Below the pieces are notes generated by a model. The model was given only the letters and a program-made list of their open reading frames with translations. It searched no databases and had not been told where the DNA came from. This document shows positions 54,483-63,706 of a stretch of DNA of 64,000 nt, piece after piece. Source of the stretch: Cognatundibacterium squillarum (GTDB lineage: Bacteria > Pseudomonadota > Gammaproteobacteria > Burkholderiales > Burkholderiaceae_D); the NCBI RefSeq assembly GCF_014652435.1, contig NZ_BMYU01000001.1:1-64000 (forward strand), read 5' to 3'. How positions within the stretch are numbered: position 1 is the stretch's first letter; every line of letters starts with the position of its first letter. A program made the translations under genes and the position numbers.

Positions 54483-57242
54483 ATGCTTCATCGGACTTTG
54501 ACTGAACATGCCGCCGAGTGCTTCTTCGGCGATGAAAAGTTGGCAGTATGGCTTTGGAACGAATTGCTAAAGCCAGTTGATGCGCTGGAGTCAGATCGCT
54601 GGCATCAGCTGCAAGAGAATTTCTACCATTTGCTGGTGGAAGGCATCGAAGCGCGTTATCCGCGTGAACACCGGCTGACGGATGTTCGGCAATTGATGGG
54701 GCGCATGCTTGATGGGGATCTGCTGCTGACACCGGCACTGCCGTGGCTGGACGAGCTGCAGCAACGGCTCATGCAACGCAATGGTGATTTGCTGTGCTAC
54801 CGCGAAGGGGAAGTACGGGCATATGTGCGCCTGGCGGCGGGGATGGATCCGACGCTACTGGCGGGATGGCATTTCGCAAGCTGGTTAGCGGAAATTTCAC
54901 ACCCTAAAGTCAATGACATTCGTCGCATTGTGTCGGCGCAAACGGCTTTCTTCGCGCCGCCGGGCAACCCGTCATTTCCATTTGCCGAGGGGCATGTGCA
55001 TTTCTGGGGTGTTACTGCGGATAGTGCGATTCTTGATGAGTTTCTTCTGTCCGATGGCGCCTTGTCTCTTAAAGAAAAGGCGGGTTTGTGGCAGCGCGAA
55101 CAACATGATGGTCTGCAGATTTTATTGCAACGTGCGCGGCAATTGCTGGTGCTGCTGTTAGAGCCTCGAGAGCAGCACTGTATCTCACATGGTACGCAAA
55201 GTGTCTGGCCGTCGCATTCGGCGAGTTGGCCGCAGCATCTTGCGCGTCTTACGCTTGCCACACATGACCCCTGTCGTCACCCAGAGTGGGATTTGCTGGC
55301 CAGCCGCCTGTCTGCCGCGAACACTGGCAGCGCTGATTGGCTGCTTGGCGAGTTTGCTCAGGCGATGAGTCGTGGTGACGCCAATCGCTGGCTGTGGCTG
55401 TATATCTATCTGTGTGCGTGCTACAGCGATGCAGAGACACATCCGTTGCAACGTGCGGCGATTTTGTGCTTTTGGCAGACAGTCAATCAGCTGCGTCGCA
55501 GCCTGATCATGGATGGGCAAGGTCTTACACGCTTTGCGGAGCGGTATTTCGGCTCGGCAATGCATCGTAAGTCAAAACGGCATGATAATTTTCGGCGTCT
55601 CTGGTCTTCCAACGCTGATGTAGCAGAAATTAAGTCTGGGCCAGATGCATTTTCCGGAGAATTTACGCGCTCATTTACCAGGGGAATGACAAAAACAGCG
55701 GAATTGAGCCAACCAAAACCACCGTACGTTTTTGGCGAGCATGAAATTAAGCTCGACAGTAAAGCGTTGAGCTACTTACAGAATCTGGAGCGATGGCAGT
55801 TCTGTGGCCATTTCTCCCGTTCACAACCTCATAAGCAAAACCAACGTCCCAAGGCTGAAAGCAATCAGCTGTGGAAAGATGCTGAAAAACTGATGTGTAA
55901 CCTGCAAAGTCGGTCTGGCTGGAACACATCAGAATTTCTGGGCGGTAAACTGAACCCGAATTTTCATTTTCAGCCTGCCAGATGGTTTCGCGGGCTGGAT
56001 GTGGCGGGCGATGAAAATGCACTGAAAATCGAATGGTTTGCGCCGGTACTGCGCTGGTTGCGCTGTGGCTTTAAGTCACGGCCGGATGGTGAGCGCGCCA
56101 GTACGGGTTTTCATCTGAGCATTCATGCCGGTGAGGACTACGCGCATCCTGCATCGGGTATGCGCCATATTGACGAGACCGTACGTTTTTGCGAAATGCG
56201 CGAAGGTGACCGGCTGGGCCATGCACTGGCGCTGGGTATTGAGCCGAAACAATGGGCAGCAAGGCAGGGGGAGATGGTGCTGCCGCTGGATGAGCATCTG
56301 GATAATCTGGTGTGGTTGTGGCATCACGCAGGCGTATTGAGTGGTGTTTTGCCGCTGGCGCAGCAGGTTTTGCCCTTGTTAGAGCGCCGCATTGTGCGCT
56401 TCTGGCGGTTGTCACAATGGTGGCAACCAAGCGATTTGATGGCGGGCGTTGCTGCAAATCCGCAGCCAGATTCCAATTTGTCTGAGGGGTTCGAGACTTC
56501 GCCCTTGTGCCACGCAAGGCCGGACGATTTGTATCAGGCATGGTGGCTGCGGCGTAATTGTTACTATCGACTGAATCAAGTTCAAGATAGCTGGCAAATC
56601 ACTGCGCAAGAACAGTGCGCCTTACCTGATCATCAAGAATTAAGCGAGCGCCGTACGCTGGCAAGTAAGCTGTATCAGGCACGTCATACTTGGCTTGCGG
56701 CGCTGAAGGAGGCGCCGATGGTTATTGTGCGAATGGGCGATGAAGCAGCAGCGCATGGTGGATTCCATTCAAAGGCTGGCGCCAGAGCAGGCCTCGGAAG
56801 TCGCAAAGACATACTGGAAGATGTTGATACACCGGCCGAGCTGGATTTCATGTATGCACTGCAAGACTGGTTACTTACCGAGTACGATAAGCTGGGTCTG
56901 ATCATTGAGGCGAATCCGACATCCAATGTGTATATTGCCCGACTGAAATCACACGCAGAGCATCCGATTTTTCGCTGGCATCCACCGGATGAATCAATAC
57001 TCGACACCGGCGCTGCCGCCAATCTTTACGGGCTGCGCCGAGGGCCGGTTCGTGTATTGGTAAATACTGACGATCCCGGAATTATGCCGACCACACTGCT
57101 TACGGAGTTCTTGCTGCTACGCGAAGCTGCGCTGGAGCAGAAGGTCGGTCGCACCGTTGCAGAACGCTGGCTGGAGACTTTGCGTCAGTACGGAATCGAG
57201 CAGTTTCATCGCAATCATTTGCCGGTGTTTGAACCGGTTTGA
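54483..57242 (+). CDS. rdrB: RADAR adenosine deaminase RdrB
   Basis: The protein (919 aa) is a large adenosine/AMP-deaminase-like enzyme. Metal and catalytic motifs are spread over the length: EGHVHFWG (His171, His173), IHAGEDY (His548, Glu551), RLGHALAL (His580), EANPTSN (809-815) and NTDDPGI (Asp863, Asp864). All are intact. In studied RADAR systems RdrB deaminates adenosine in RNA or ATP/dATP on infection and causes abortive defence. The inserted regions between the motifs, compared with normal deaminases of about 340 residues, are a RADAR feature. It is co-transcribed with rdrA. No RdrC/RdrD-like membrane accessory gene is adjacent. Confidence 0.93.
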   Translation: MLHRTLTEHAAECFFGDEKLAVWLWNELLKPVDALESDRWHQLQENFYHLLVEGIEARYPREHRLTDVRQLMGRMLDGDLLLTPALPWLDELQQRLMQRNGDLLCYREGEVRAYVRLAAGMDPTLLAGWHFASWLAEISHPKVNDIRRIVSAQTAFFAPPGNPSFPFAEGHVHFWGVTADSAILDEFLLSDGALSLKEKAGLWQREQHDGLQILLQRARQLLVLLLEPREQHCISHGTQSVWPSHSASWPQHLARLTLATHDPCRHPEWDLLASRLSAANTGSADWLLGEFAQAMSRGDANRWLWLYIYLCACYSDAETHPLQRAAILCFWQTVNQLRRSLIMDGQGLTRFAERYFGSAMHRKSKRHDNFRRLWSSNADVAEIKSGPDAFSGEFTRSFTRGMTKTAELSQPKPPYVFGEHEIKLDSKALSYLQNLERWQFCGHFSRSQPHKQNQRPKAESNQLWKDAEKLMCNLQSRSGWNTSEFLGGKLNPNFHFQPARWFRGLDVAGDENALKIEWFAPVLRWLRCGFKSRPDGERASTGFHLSIHAGEDYAHPASGMRHIDETVRFCEMREGDRLGHALALGIEPKQWAARQGEMVLPLDEHLDNLVWLWHHAGVLSGVLPLAQQVLPLLERRIVRFWRLSQWWQPSDLMAGVAANPQPDSNLSEGFETSPLCHARPDDLYQAWWLRRNCYYRLNQVQDSWQITAQEQCALPDHQELSERRTLASKLYQARHTWLAALKEAPMVIVRMGDEAAAHGGFHSKAGARAGLGSRKDILEDVDTPAELDFMYALQDWLLTEYDKLGLIIEANPTSNVYIARLKSHAEHPIFRWHPPDESILDTGAAANLYGLRRGPVRVLVNTDDPGIMPTTLLTEFLLLREAALEQKVGRTVAERWLETLRQYGIEQFHRNHLPVFEPV

Positions 57243-57315
57243 GGTGGGAATTCGCTGGGGCTGAATAGGCGGTGTTTTGGAGGCTGTTAATTTGCCTCGC
57301 AACGTGCTTTTTTTA

Positions 57316-57404
57316 CCCCAAATGCGCTGTTCAGCATAGCCATCCTGTGGTCGTCGGCAGAAAGTCTGGTTCTCTGGAAATGGCGGATGCGGAGTTCTGC
57401 ATAA
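57316..57404 (+). repeat. dispersed about 90-bp intergenic repeat, copy 5 (right flank of RADAR)
   Basis: Reads CCCCAAATGCGCTGTTCAGC, GGTCGTCGGCAGAAAGTCTG, GGAAATGGCGGATGCGGAGT and CTGCATAA. It begins 74 bases after the rdrB stop and is in the same orientation as copy 4. Between it and the terminator nothing else is seen. Confidence 0.9.
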
Positions 57405-57439
57405 CAAGCGTGGATAATAGTGAATGTGGAGCGGTCATA

Positions 57440-57479
57440 AAAAAGCGCGTCACCTGTGATCAGGGTGACGCGCTTTTTT
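57440..57479. terminator. strong bidirectional terminator
   Basis: The stem AAAAAGCGCGTCACC / GGTGACGCGCTTTTT serves rdrB and the pat gene that converges on it. Confidence 0.92.
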
Positions 57480-57538
57480 GTTGATGCCAGCAATGGCGGA
57501 AGGCGGGTGTAACTGCGCTCCGTGAACAGAGCGCAGGG

Positions 57539-60217
57539 TTACAGGGGTTTCACGCAGAGTTTGAAGTCTTCGTCTTCTTCGTATTTCATCACCTGAAATT
57601 CGAGGCTGCGCATCAGTTTCAGCATGCTGCTGTTTTTGGTCAGCACCAGTCCTTCGATTTTTTGCAGGCCGCGCTGGCTGGCGACGTCGATGATGGATCG
57701 CATCATGCGGGAGCCAAGGCCTTGTCCGCTGAATTCGTCGGCGATCAGCAGAGAAAATTCGCAGGTGGTTTTGTCGGGGTTGGTCACGTAGCGCGAGACG
57801 CCGATGATTTTTTCGGTTTCGGTGAAGCCGCCTTCCTGATCCGGTTTGCGTTCGCGGTAGACCGCCACCAGCGCCATTTCGCGGTCGTAGTCGATCAGCG
57901 TGAATTTGGCCAGCATGCGGTCAGACAATTCTTTAATCGACGATACAAAGCGGAAATAGCGGCTTTCTTCCGACAGGCCGCGTACCAGCGCCTGCAGCAT
58001 GTCTGCATCATGCGGATGCAAGGGACGCACCAGATAGTGCGAACCGTCGCGCAGCGGGTATTCCATTTCGCTGCCGGCGGGGTAGGGCGAAATCGCCAGA
58101 TGTTCGTAATTGCCGGGTTTCAGGGTGACGTTTTCCACCACAATGCGTGCATCCACCACAATCGCGCCTGCGGAATCGACGATGACCGGATTGATATCCA
58201 TTTCTTTCAGTTGCGGCAGCGCGCACACCATTTCCGACACGCGCAGCAGAATTTGTTCGATGGATTCGCGGTGTACCGGCGCATAACCGCGCCACGCATC
58301 GAGTATGTGCGAAGAGCGCACGCGCTGGATCAGACGGTGGGCTAAGAACTGGTTCAGCGGGGGCAGTTCCAGACTGCGGTCCGCGATCAGCTCAATCATG
58401 ATGCCGCCGATACCGAAGGAAATCACGGGGCCGAATAATTCATCACTAGTGACGCCGATAAACAGTTCGCGGCCTTCGGTTTTGCCGGCCATGTTTTGTA
58501 TCGTGACGCCATTGATACGCGCATCCGGACGCAGTTTGCTGACACGCGCCATCATGGTTTGCCAGGTTTCGCGCACCGCTGCCGCATTGGCGACATTCAG
58601 TGCCACGCCTTGTACATCGGATTTATGGCTGATCTCTGCGGAGTCAATTTTTAACGCGACCGGATAACCAAGCTGATTAGCAACCAGCATTGCTTCATTG
58701 TTGCTGCGCGCGAGGATGGTTTTGGTCACCGGAATATGGAAGGCCGACAGCAGTGCTTTGGACTCCATTTCGGTCAGCACTTTGCGGCGTTCAGCCAGCA
58801 CGCTTTCTATCAGTATCCTTGCGCCTTCAATATCCGGTTCTGCCAGTTGCGATAAGGAAGAGGGCACTTGCCGCAGCAATTGCTGGTTCTGATGGAACAG
58901 GGAAATGTGGTGGAAGGCATCGACAGCGGCTTCCGGTGTGCGGAAGCTCGGTACATTGGCTTTGTACAGAATGCGGCGCGCTTCAATCACGCGGTCGTCA
59001 CCCATCCAGCAACTGATGATGGTTTTGCCGGCCAGCGCCTGTTCTTCTGCCAGTGCCTGCGCCACGGCAGAACTGTCTGCGCCCGGCGTGGGTGCGAGCA
59101 TGACCAGTATGCCGTCGATCTCGCTGCATTGCGCGCAGGCTTTGATCGCGGCGCGGTAATGTTCTGCATTCGCATCCAGACCCAGATCGAGGATGGAATC
59201 AATCTTTGCAAGCGGCGACAATTGCGGTTTTAAGGTCCCAGCAGAGGCCGCTGGCAGACTTGCCAGCGATAAGCGCAATTCATTGACCGCATCTGCCGCC
59301 AGCACTGCAGGCCCGCCACCATTGGAAATAATCGCCAGACGACGACCCATCGGCAAATACGGCGAGGACAGACACTTAATCGCCGCAAACATTTGCACCA
59401 TCGAACCCACACGTACCGCACCGGCACGCTGCAAGGCGGCATCAAAAATCGCATCGCTGCCCGCAATATTGCCGGAATGGGTGAGGGCGGCGCGGGAGCC
59501 GTCTTCTTCACGGCCGGATTTCAGTACGATCACCGGCTTCGCATTTGCCGCTGCGCGCAGAGAACTCATAAAGCGCCGCGCATGGCGTATGCTTTCCAGA
59601 TACACGACAATGCTGCGCGTATCGCGGTCTTCCGCCAGAAAATCCAGCACCTGTGCGATATCGACCGCAGTATTGCTGCCCAGTGTAATCAGTGAAGAAA
59701 AACCGATGCCGCTTTTTTCTGCCCAGTCCAGCACGGAACTGGCGAGTGCACCGGATTGCGACACCACGGCGATATGGCCGGGGCGCGCCAGTTTGCCCAT
59801 CACGCTGGCATTCAGTAAGGCTTTCGGACGCTGGAAACCCATGCTGTCCGGTCCCAGTAAATGAATCTGATGCTGTGCGGCAATCGCATACAAACACGCT
59901 GCCAGCGCTGCATCCACACCTTGCGATAACACGACTGCCGCCTTGCACTGTATGCGTCCGGCCACTTCAAGCGCATTCGCAATTTCATCATTCGGCAAGG
60001 CAATCAGCGCCAGATCGGCTTTCGATGCCGCCAGATCGCCCAGCGTGCCGGTCATGCTGCTGTCTAAAAAGCTGACCGGCCCCTGAAAGCCACCGCTTTC
60101 CAGATCTTTCAGTAACTGAGCCGCCAGATCATTCAGACTGTCCGGCTGCGCAGGATTGCCTGCAAAAACCACCAGCGAACGCGGTGAAAACAGATTAGAA
60201 AGATAGTGTTTGTCCAT
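57539..60217 (-). CDS. Pat-type protein lysine acetyltransferase (NDP-forming acyl-CoA synthetase-like plus GNAT)
   Basis: The protein (about 892 aa) joins an ADP-forming acyl-CoA synthetase-like body to a C-terminal GNAT domain (about 720-892). The body has the CoA-binding fold SLVVFAGNPAQPDS, GPDSMGFQRP, SQSGALASSVLDWA and an ATP-grasp region with YPVALKIDSAEISHKSDVQGVALN. The GNAT part has VYRERKPDQEGG, and LIADEFSGQGLGSRMMRSI as the acetyl-CoA loop. This is the architecture of YfiQ/Pat enzymes that acetylate lysines of acetyl-CoA synthetase and others. The ATG at 60217 starts MDKHYLSNLFSPRS. It lies 64 bases after the deacetylase gene. Confidence 0.9.
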   Translation of the reverse strand: MDKHYLSNLFSPRSLVVFAGNPAQPDSLNDLAAQLLKDLESGGFQGPVSFLDSSMTGTLGDLAASKADLALIALPNDEIANALEVAGRIQCKAAVVLSQGVDAALAACLYAIAAQHQIHLLGPDSMGFQRPKALLNASVMGKLARPGHIAVVSQSGALASSVLDWAEKSGIGFSSLITLGSNTAVDIAQVLDFLAEDRDTRSIVVYLESIRHARRFMSSLRAAANAKPVIVLKSGREEDGSRAALTHSGNIAGSDAIFDAALQRAGAVRVGSMVQMFAAIKCLSSPYLPMGRRLAIISNGGGPAVLAADAVNELRLSLASLPAASAGTLKPQLSPLAKIDSILDLGLDANAEHYRAAIKACAQCSEIDGILVMLAPTPGADSSAVAQALAEEQALAGKTIISCWMGDDRVIEARRILYKANVPSFRTPEAAVDAFHHISLFHQNQQLLRQVPSSLSQLAEPDIEGARILIESVLAERRKVLTEMESKALLSAFHIPVTKTILARSNNEAMLVANQLGYPVALKIDSAEISHKSDVQGVALNVANAAAVRETWQTMMARVSKLRPDARINGVTIQNMAGKTEGRELFIGVTSDELFGPVISFGIGGIMIELIADRSLELPPLNQFLAHRLIQRVRSSHILDAWRGYAPVHRESIEQILLRVSEMVCALPQLKEMDINPVIVDSAGAIVVDARIVVENVTLKPGNYEHLAISPYPAGSEMEYPLRDGSHYLVRPLHPHDADMLQALVRGLSEESRYFRFVSSIKELSDRMLAKFTLIDYDREMALVAVYRERKPDQEGGFTETEKIIGVSRYVTNPDKTTCEFSLLIADEFSGQGLGSRMMRSIIDVASQRGLQKIEGLVLTKNSSMLKLMRSLEFQVMKYEEDEDFKLCVKPL

Positions 60218-60281
60218 GATGTTCAGTGTTCTCAGTGAAGACTTCAGCAATGTCAGTGTGTTGCAGGCTTCAGGCAGGCAA

Positions 60282-61217
60282 TCAGTCCGCGCCGATCAGC
60301 ACTTTCACGTGCGCAGCGGCGCTGCGGCCCAGCGGCGATAATTCATAACCGCCTTCCAGACAGGAAACAATCCGGCCTTTTGCATGGCGGTTCGCCACGC
60401 CGACCAGTTCCCGCGTTACCCATTCAAAATCAGCTTCGGTTAAACCCAGATTGCCCATGTCATCTTCGCGATGACCGTCGAATCCGGCAGAAATAAACAG
60501 CAATTGCGGGCGGAATGCGTCCAGCGCCGGAATCCAGTGCTGGCTGACCGCTTCGCGGAAAGCTTTGCCGCCGGAACGCGAAGGCAGGCCGGTGTTCACC
60601 ATATTCGCTGCCTTAGGCACGTCGCCGCAAAACGGATAGATGCCGCTTTCAAAACTGGAACACATTAACACGCGGGTATCACCGGCCAGAATATCCTCAC
60701 TGCCGTTGCCGTGATGTACATCAAAGTCCACCAGCGCCACGCGCTCCAGCCCGTAAGTGTCCAGCGCATGCAGTATCGCCACTGCCACATTATTGAAGAA
60801 GCAGAAACCGCCAGCCGCAGCCCGTTCTGCATGGTGGCCGGGCGGTCGGATATTACAGAACGCCACCGGCGCCTTGCCGGTCGCCACCAGATCCGCTGCC
60901 ATCACCGCCGCACCGGCAGCACGCAGGGCAGCGCGATAAGAATAGGCGTTGATGCGGGTATCAGGATCAATCTGCACATAGCCGTCTTCCGGCACATTCG
61001 CACCGGTCTCGGCAAACTGCTGCAGATAGTCTGCACTGTGCGCCCGTGCCAGCTGATCCTGCGTCGCCAGCGGCGGATCAAACGCATGCATATAGTCGAG
61101 CAAACCACGCATCAGCAACTGATCACTGACCGCACCCAGCCGCTCAGGACTCTCAGGATGCTGCGCCCCCATCTCATGCTTCAGACAATCCGCATGACTC
61201 AGATAAGCAGGTAACAT
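60282..61217 (-). CDS. histone-deacetylase-family amidohydrolase
   Basis: The protein (311 aa) is a zinc deacetylase of the HDAC / acetylpolyamine amidohydrolase family. It has HPESPERL near the start, the charge-relay NIRPPGHHAERAAAGGFCFFNNVAVA, the zinc ligands in VDFDVHHGNG, and LLFISAGFDGHREDD, with the late LEGGYEL. All catalytic residues are present. It is the first gene of an operon with the Pat enzyme, so it may remove acetyl groups that Pat adds, or may deacetylate small amines. Confidence 0.93.
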   Translation of the reverse strand: MLPAYLSHADCLKHEMGAQHPESPERLGAVSDQLLMRGLLDYMHAFDPPLATQDQLARAHSADYLQQFAETGANVPEDGYVQIDPDTRINAYSYRAALRAAGAAVMAADLVATGKAPVAFCNIRPPGHHAERAAAGGFCFFNNVAVAILHALDTYGLERVALVDFDVHHGNGSEDILAGDTRVLMCSSFESGIYPFCGDVPKAANMVNTGLPSRSGGKAFREAVSQHWIPALDAFRPQLLFISAGFDGHREDDMGNLGLTEADFEWVTRELVGVANRHAKGRIVSCLEGGYELSPLGRSAAAHVKVLIGAD

Positions 61218-61424
61218 AATTTTTATCAGATATTGGTCTCCGCTGATGATTATAGGGAGACAGGCTTATGGTTTGCTTACAAATTCAGCAAGCGTGACGT
61301 GGTGGTTTGCGGTGTGTCAGGGTTTTGTGCGGAACTTTGCCAGCTGCGGTGAGTGCCATGTATCAACCTGAATATTCACCGCAACGGAAGATACTGAGAG
61401 CGTTGGAATAAAGGAAACAGATTG

Positions 61425-61964
61425 TTAATTCGATATTTTTTGCTTCCTATTAATCAACATAATTAATTGGCCAAGACCAAGTAAAAAAAGTGACTGTGGT
61501 ACAGCTGATAGTGAGAAGTATAACCAGCAGGCAAATCCCTCTCCCATTCGGTTGCCGCACAATTTTAATAGTGTCTCAAGACTTTGCGAGAGCAAAAGCT
61601 GAAAACTATCTGGCAAGAATGCGGTCAGAAAAAGAGTGGGCATCAAGACAGGTAAATAGGTCACAAACAAAACAACATCCGCACCGTGTGTCTCAGTCCA
61701 GTGCTCAAAGCCCATAGAAGAGGAAAGGAAAAGCAATAAAACAGCGATGTCAATTACGCCCCAAAGTATTAACAGATGAACGAGATTTCGCTGTCGCCGA
61801 ATGAAAACTGCGCAACAGACCCATAATGCCCATAAAAAAGGCAAATAGAGAAAAAGCCAGGCAAATGTTCCCGGATGCGCTCCCAGATCCAAAATGCTCA
61901 TCAGCGATAACAGCACGCCTAACAAGCTGAGTGCAAAAGTGGCGCGATACATTTTTGAAATCAT
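61425..61964 (-). CDS. small membrane protein of unknown function
   Basis: The protein (179 aa) has four to five hydrophobic segments (ATFALSLLGVLLSLMSIL; FAWLFLYLPFLWALWVCCAVFI; LVHLLILWGVIDIAVLLLFL; VVLFVTYLPVLMPTLFLTAF; LFLLGLGQLIMLI). No family is recognised. AT content is higher than neighbours. A ribosome site is not strong. The 207 bases before the deacetylase gene are empty. Confidence 0.65.
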   Translation of the reverse strand: MISKMYRATFALSLLGVLLSLMSILDLGAHPGTFAWLFLYLPFLWALWVCCAVFIRRQRNLVHLLILWGVIDIAVLLLFLSSSMGFEHWTETHGADVVLFVTYLPVLMPTLFLTAFLPDSFQLLLSQSLETLLKLCGNRMGEGFACWLYFSLSAVPQSLFLLGLGQLIMLINRKQKISN

Positions 61965-62167
61965 TGGCGTCTTTTTAGTTGATTATGCGAATTATTTCGC
62001 AAGCAATTTTATTGTTATTCTTGCATAAATTATTGTCTGATAATAATTTATTAAGGCGGCAGTGCAAAATGAAGGGTTTTGAATCATTGCTGAGAACCTG
62101 CCAGCAGGGCGCTGATTTTGTATCAGATGCTTCAGGAGTATTTTGAAATTTAGCTGAACGCAGAAAT

Positions 62168-62203
62168 AAAAAAAGACCAACAGCAAACTGTTGGTCTTTT
62201 TTT
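62168..62203. terminator. strong terminator downstream of tRNA-Pro
   Basis: The stem AAAAAAAGACCAACAG / CTGTTGGTCTTTTTTT with a CAAA loop. Confidence 0.93.
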
Positions 62204-62209
62204 ATTTGA

Positions 62210-62286
62210 TGGTCGGGGCGAGAAGATTCGAACTTCCGACCCCCTGCACCCCATGCAGGTACGCTACCAGGCTGCGCTACGCCCCG
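62210..62286 (-). tRNA. tRNA-Pro (anticodon GGG)
   Basis: Read on the minus strand, the acceptor arm CGGGGCG pairs with CGCCCCG, the D-arm is GCGCAGCCTGGTAGC, the anticodon stem CCTGC / GCAGG encloses ATGGGGT (anticodon GGG), and the T-arm is GGAAG-TTCGAAT-CTTCT. The encoded 3' end is ACCA. It is 77 bases and has its own terminator directly downstream. Confidence 0.95.
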
Positions 62287-62510
62287 ACTCGAACCTCTGA
62301 TTATAGACGAAAGGATACTGAATTTCTACTTGCCGCCGGCGGGTGCACCGGGAAATGACAAAAACTGCAGTGCACCATCAAAAAAGTGGAAAAAAATTTC
62401 CACACTTCTCTGAAAAGTTCATCAATTGTGCGCAAAAAACTGCAACAATACGCGCCACTATGCGGCGGACGCGGTGTCCTGCCGGGGAATACAGAGAGTG
62501 AGACAACATC

Positions 62511-63641
62511 ATGACAATCAAAATCAGTCAGAATTTTGATGCGGGTGCCATCGAGGTGGTAAAAGCAGAGCAGGCGGGTGATATTCAGCTGAATCTGCGC
62601 AAGGATTCGAACGCGGATTTCTGCCAGTGGTTCCATTTCCGTCTGCAGGGTGCGCGTGATCAGGAAGTGGTGATGCAATTCCTGAATGCAGGTGAATCGA
62701 CTTACGCTAAAGGCTGGGAAGATTACCGTGCGGTGGCCAGTTATGACCGCGAAACCTGGTTCCGTGTGGATACGGAGTTTGACGGCAAAGTGATGACTGT
62801 GCGCCATACGCCGGAACGCGACAGTGTTTATTACGCTTACTTTGAGCCATACAGCTGGGAGCGTCATCTGTCTTTGCTGGGCGGGGCAGAGCACTCGCCG
62901 CTGGCACGTGTGGAAGATCTGGGTAACACCGTGGATGGCCGCGATCTGAATATGGTAGTGGTGGGTGATCCTGAAGCGCCGAAAAAAATCTGGATCATTG
63001 CGCGTCAGCATCCGGGTGAAAGCATGGCGGAGTGGCTGGTAGAAGGTACACTGAATGCCTTGCTGGACCCTGCAAATCCGTTTGCGCGTGAAATTCTGCA
63101 GCGTGCAGTCGTTTATGTGGTGCCGAACATGAATCCGGATGGTTCTGTGCGCGGCAATCTGCGTACCAATGCAGCCGGTGCGAATCTGAACCGTGAATGG
63201 ATGACGCCATCGCTGGAAACATCGCCGGAAGTGTATTACGTGAAAAACAAAATTCACGAAACCGGTTGCGATATGTTCCTGGATATTCACGGCGATGAAG
63301 CGTTGCCTTACATTTTCGTGGCAGGCAGTGAAATGATCGAAGGTTTCACTGAGAAACAAGCGCGTGAGCAACAGATTTTTGTGGATGCGTTCTGCGCAGC
63401 CAGCCCGGACTTCCAGACCAAGTACGGTTACGAAGCGTCTAAGTACAATGCAGATATGCTGAAACTGGCATCCAAATACATCGGCCATACGTTCAAATGC
63501 GTATCGCTGACACTGGAATTGCCGTTCAAGGATAATGCGAATCTGCCGGACGAATTCGTCGGCTGGGATGGTGCACGCAGCGCCAAACTGGGCGAAGCGA
63601 TGTTGCAGCCGATTCTGGCTTCGCTGAAAGCGGCTGAATAA
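62511..63641 (+). CDS. M14-family carboxypeptidase, cytosolic type
   Basis: The protein (376 aa) joins an N-terminal beta-sandwich (about 1-130; QWFHFRLQGARDQEVVM) to a metallocarboxypeptidase domain: IARQHPGESMAEW (zinc ligands His167 and Glu170), VVPNMNPDGSVRGNLRTNAAGANLNREW, FLDIHGDE (His260) and the catalytic Glu336 in LTLELPF. This two-domain build is that of AGBL/CCP-like cytosolic carboxypeptidases, whose eukaryotic members trim glutamates. No signal peptide. Bacterial substrate unknown. A hairpin follows at 63667. Confidence 0.9.
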   Translation: MTIKISQNFDAGAIEVVKAEQAGDIQLNLRKDSNADFCQWFHFRLQGARDQEVVMQFLNAGESTYAKGWEDYRAVASYDRETWFRVDTEFDGKVMTVRHTPERDSVYYAYFEPYSWERHLSLLGGAEHSPLARVEDLGNTVDGRDLNMVVVGDPEAPKKIWIIARQHPGESMAEWLVEGTLNALLDPANPFAREILQRAVVYVVPNMNPDGSVRGNLRTNAAGANLNREWMTPSLETSPEVYYVKNKIHETGCDMFLDIHGDEALPYIFVAGSEMIEGFTEKQAREQQIFVDAFCAASPDFQTKYGYEASKYNADMLKLASKYIGHTFKCVSLTLELPFKDNANLPDEFVGWDGARSAKLGEAMLQPILASLKAAE

Positions 63642-63666
63642 GCGCTTTCCGGTCACGGAATCTGAT

Positions 63667-63696
63667 AAGCGTCTGCTGCGGCAGGCGCTTTTTTTA
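63667..63696 (+). terminator. terminator of the M14 carboxypeptidase gene
   Basis: Arms AAGCGTCTGC and GCAGGCGCTT, with one mismatch, are followed by TTTTT. Confidence 0.8.
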
Positions 63697-63706
63697 TGAG
63701 GAAAAT

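Noticed and set aside
62210-62286. tRNA-Pro as an attachment site of an integrated element
   Set aside because: No integrase gene and no duplicated tRNA 3' end are visible nearby.
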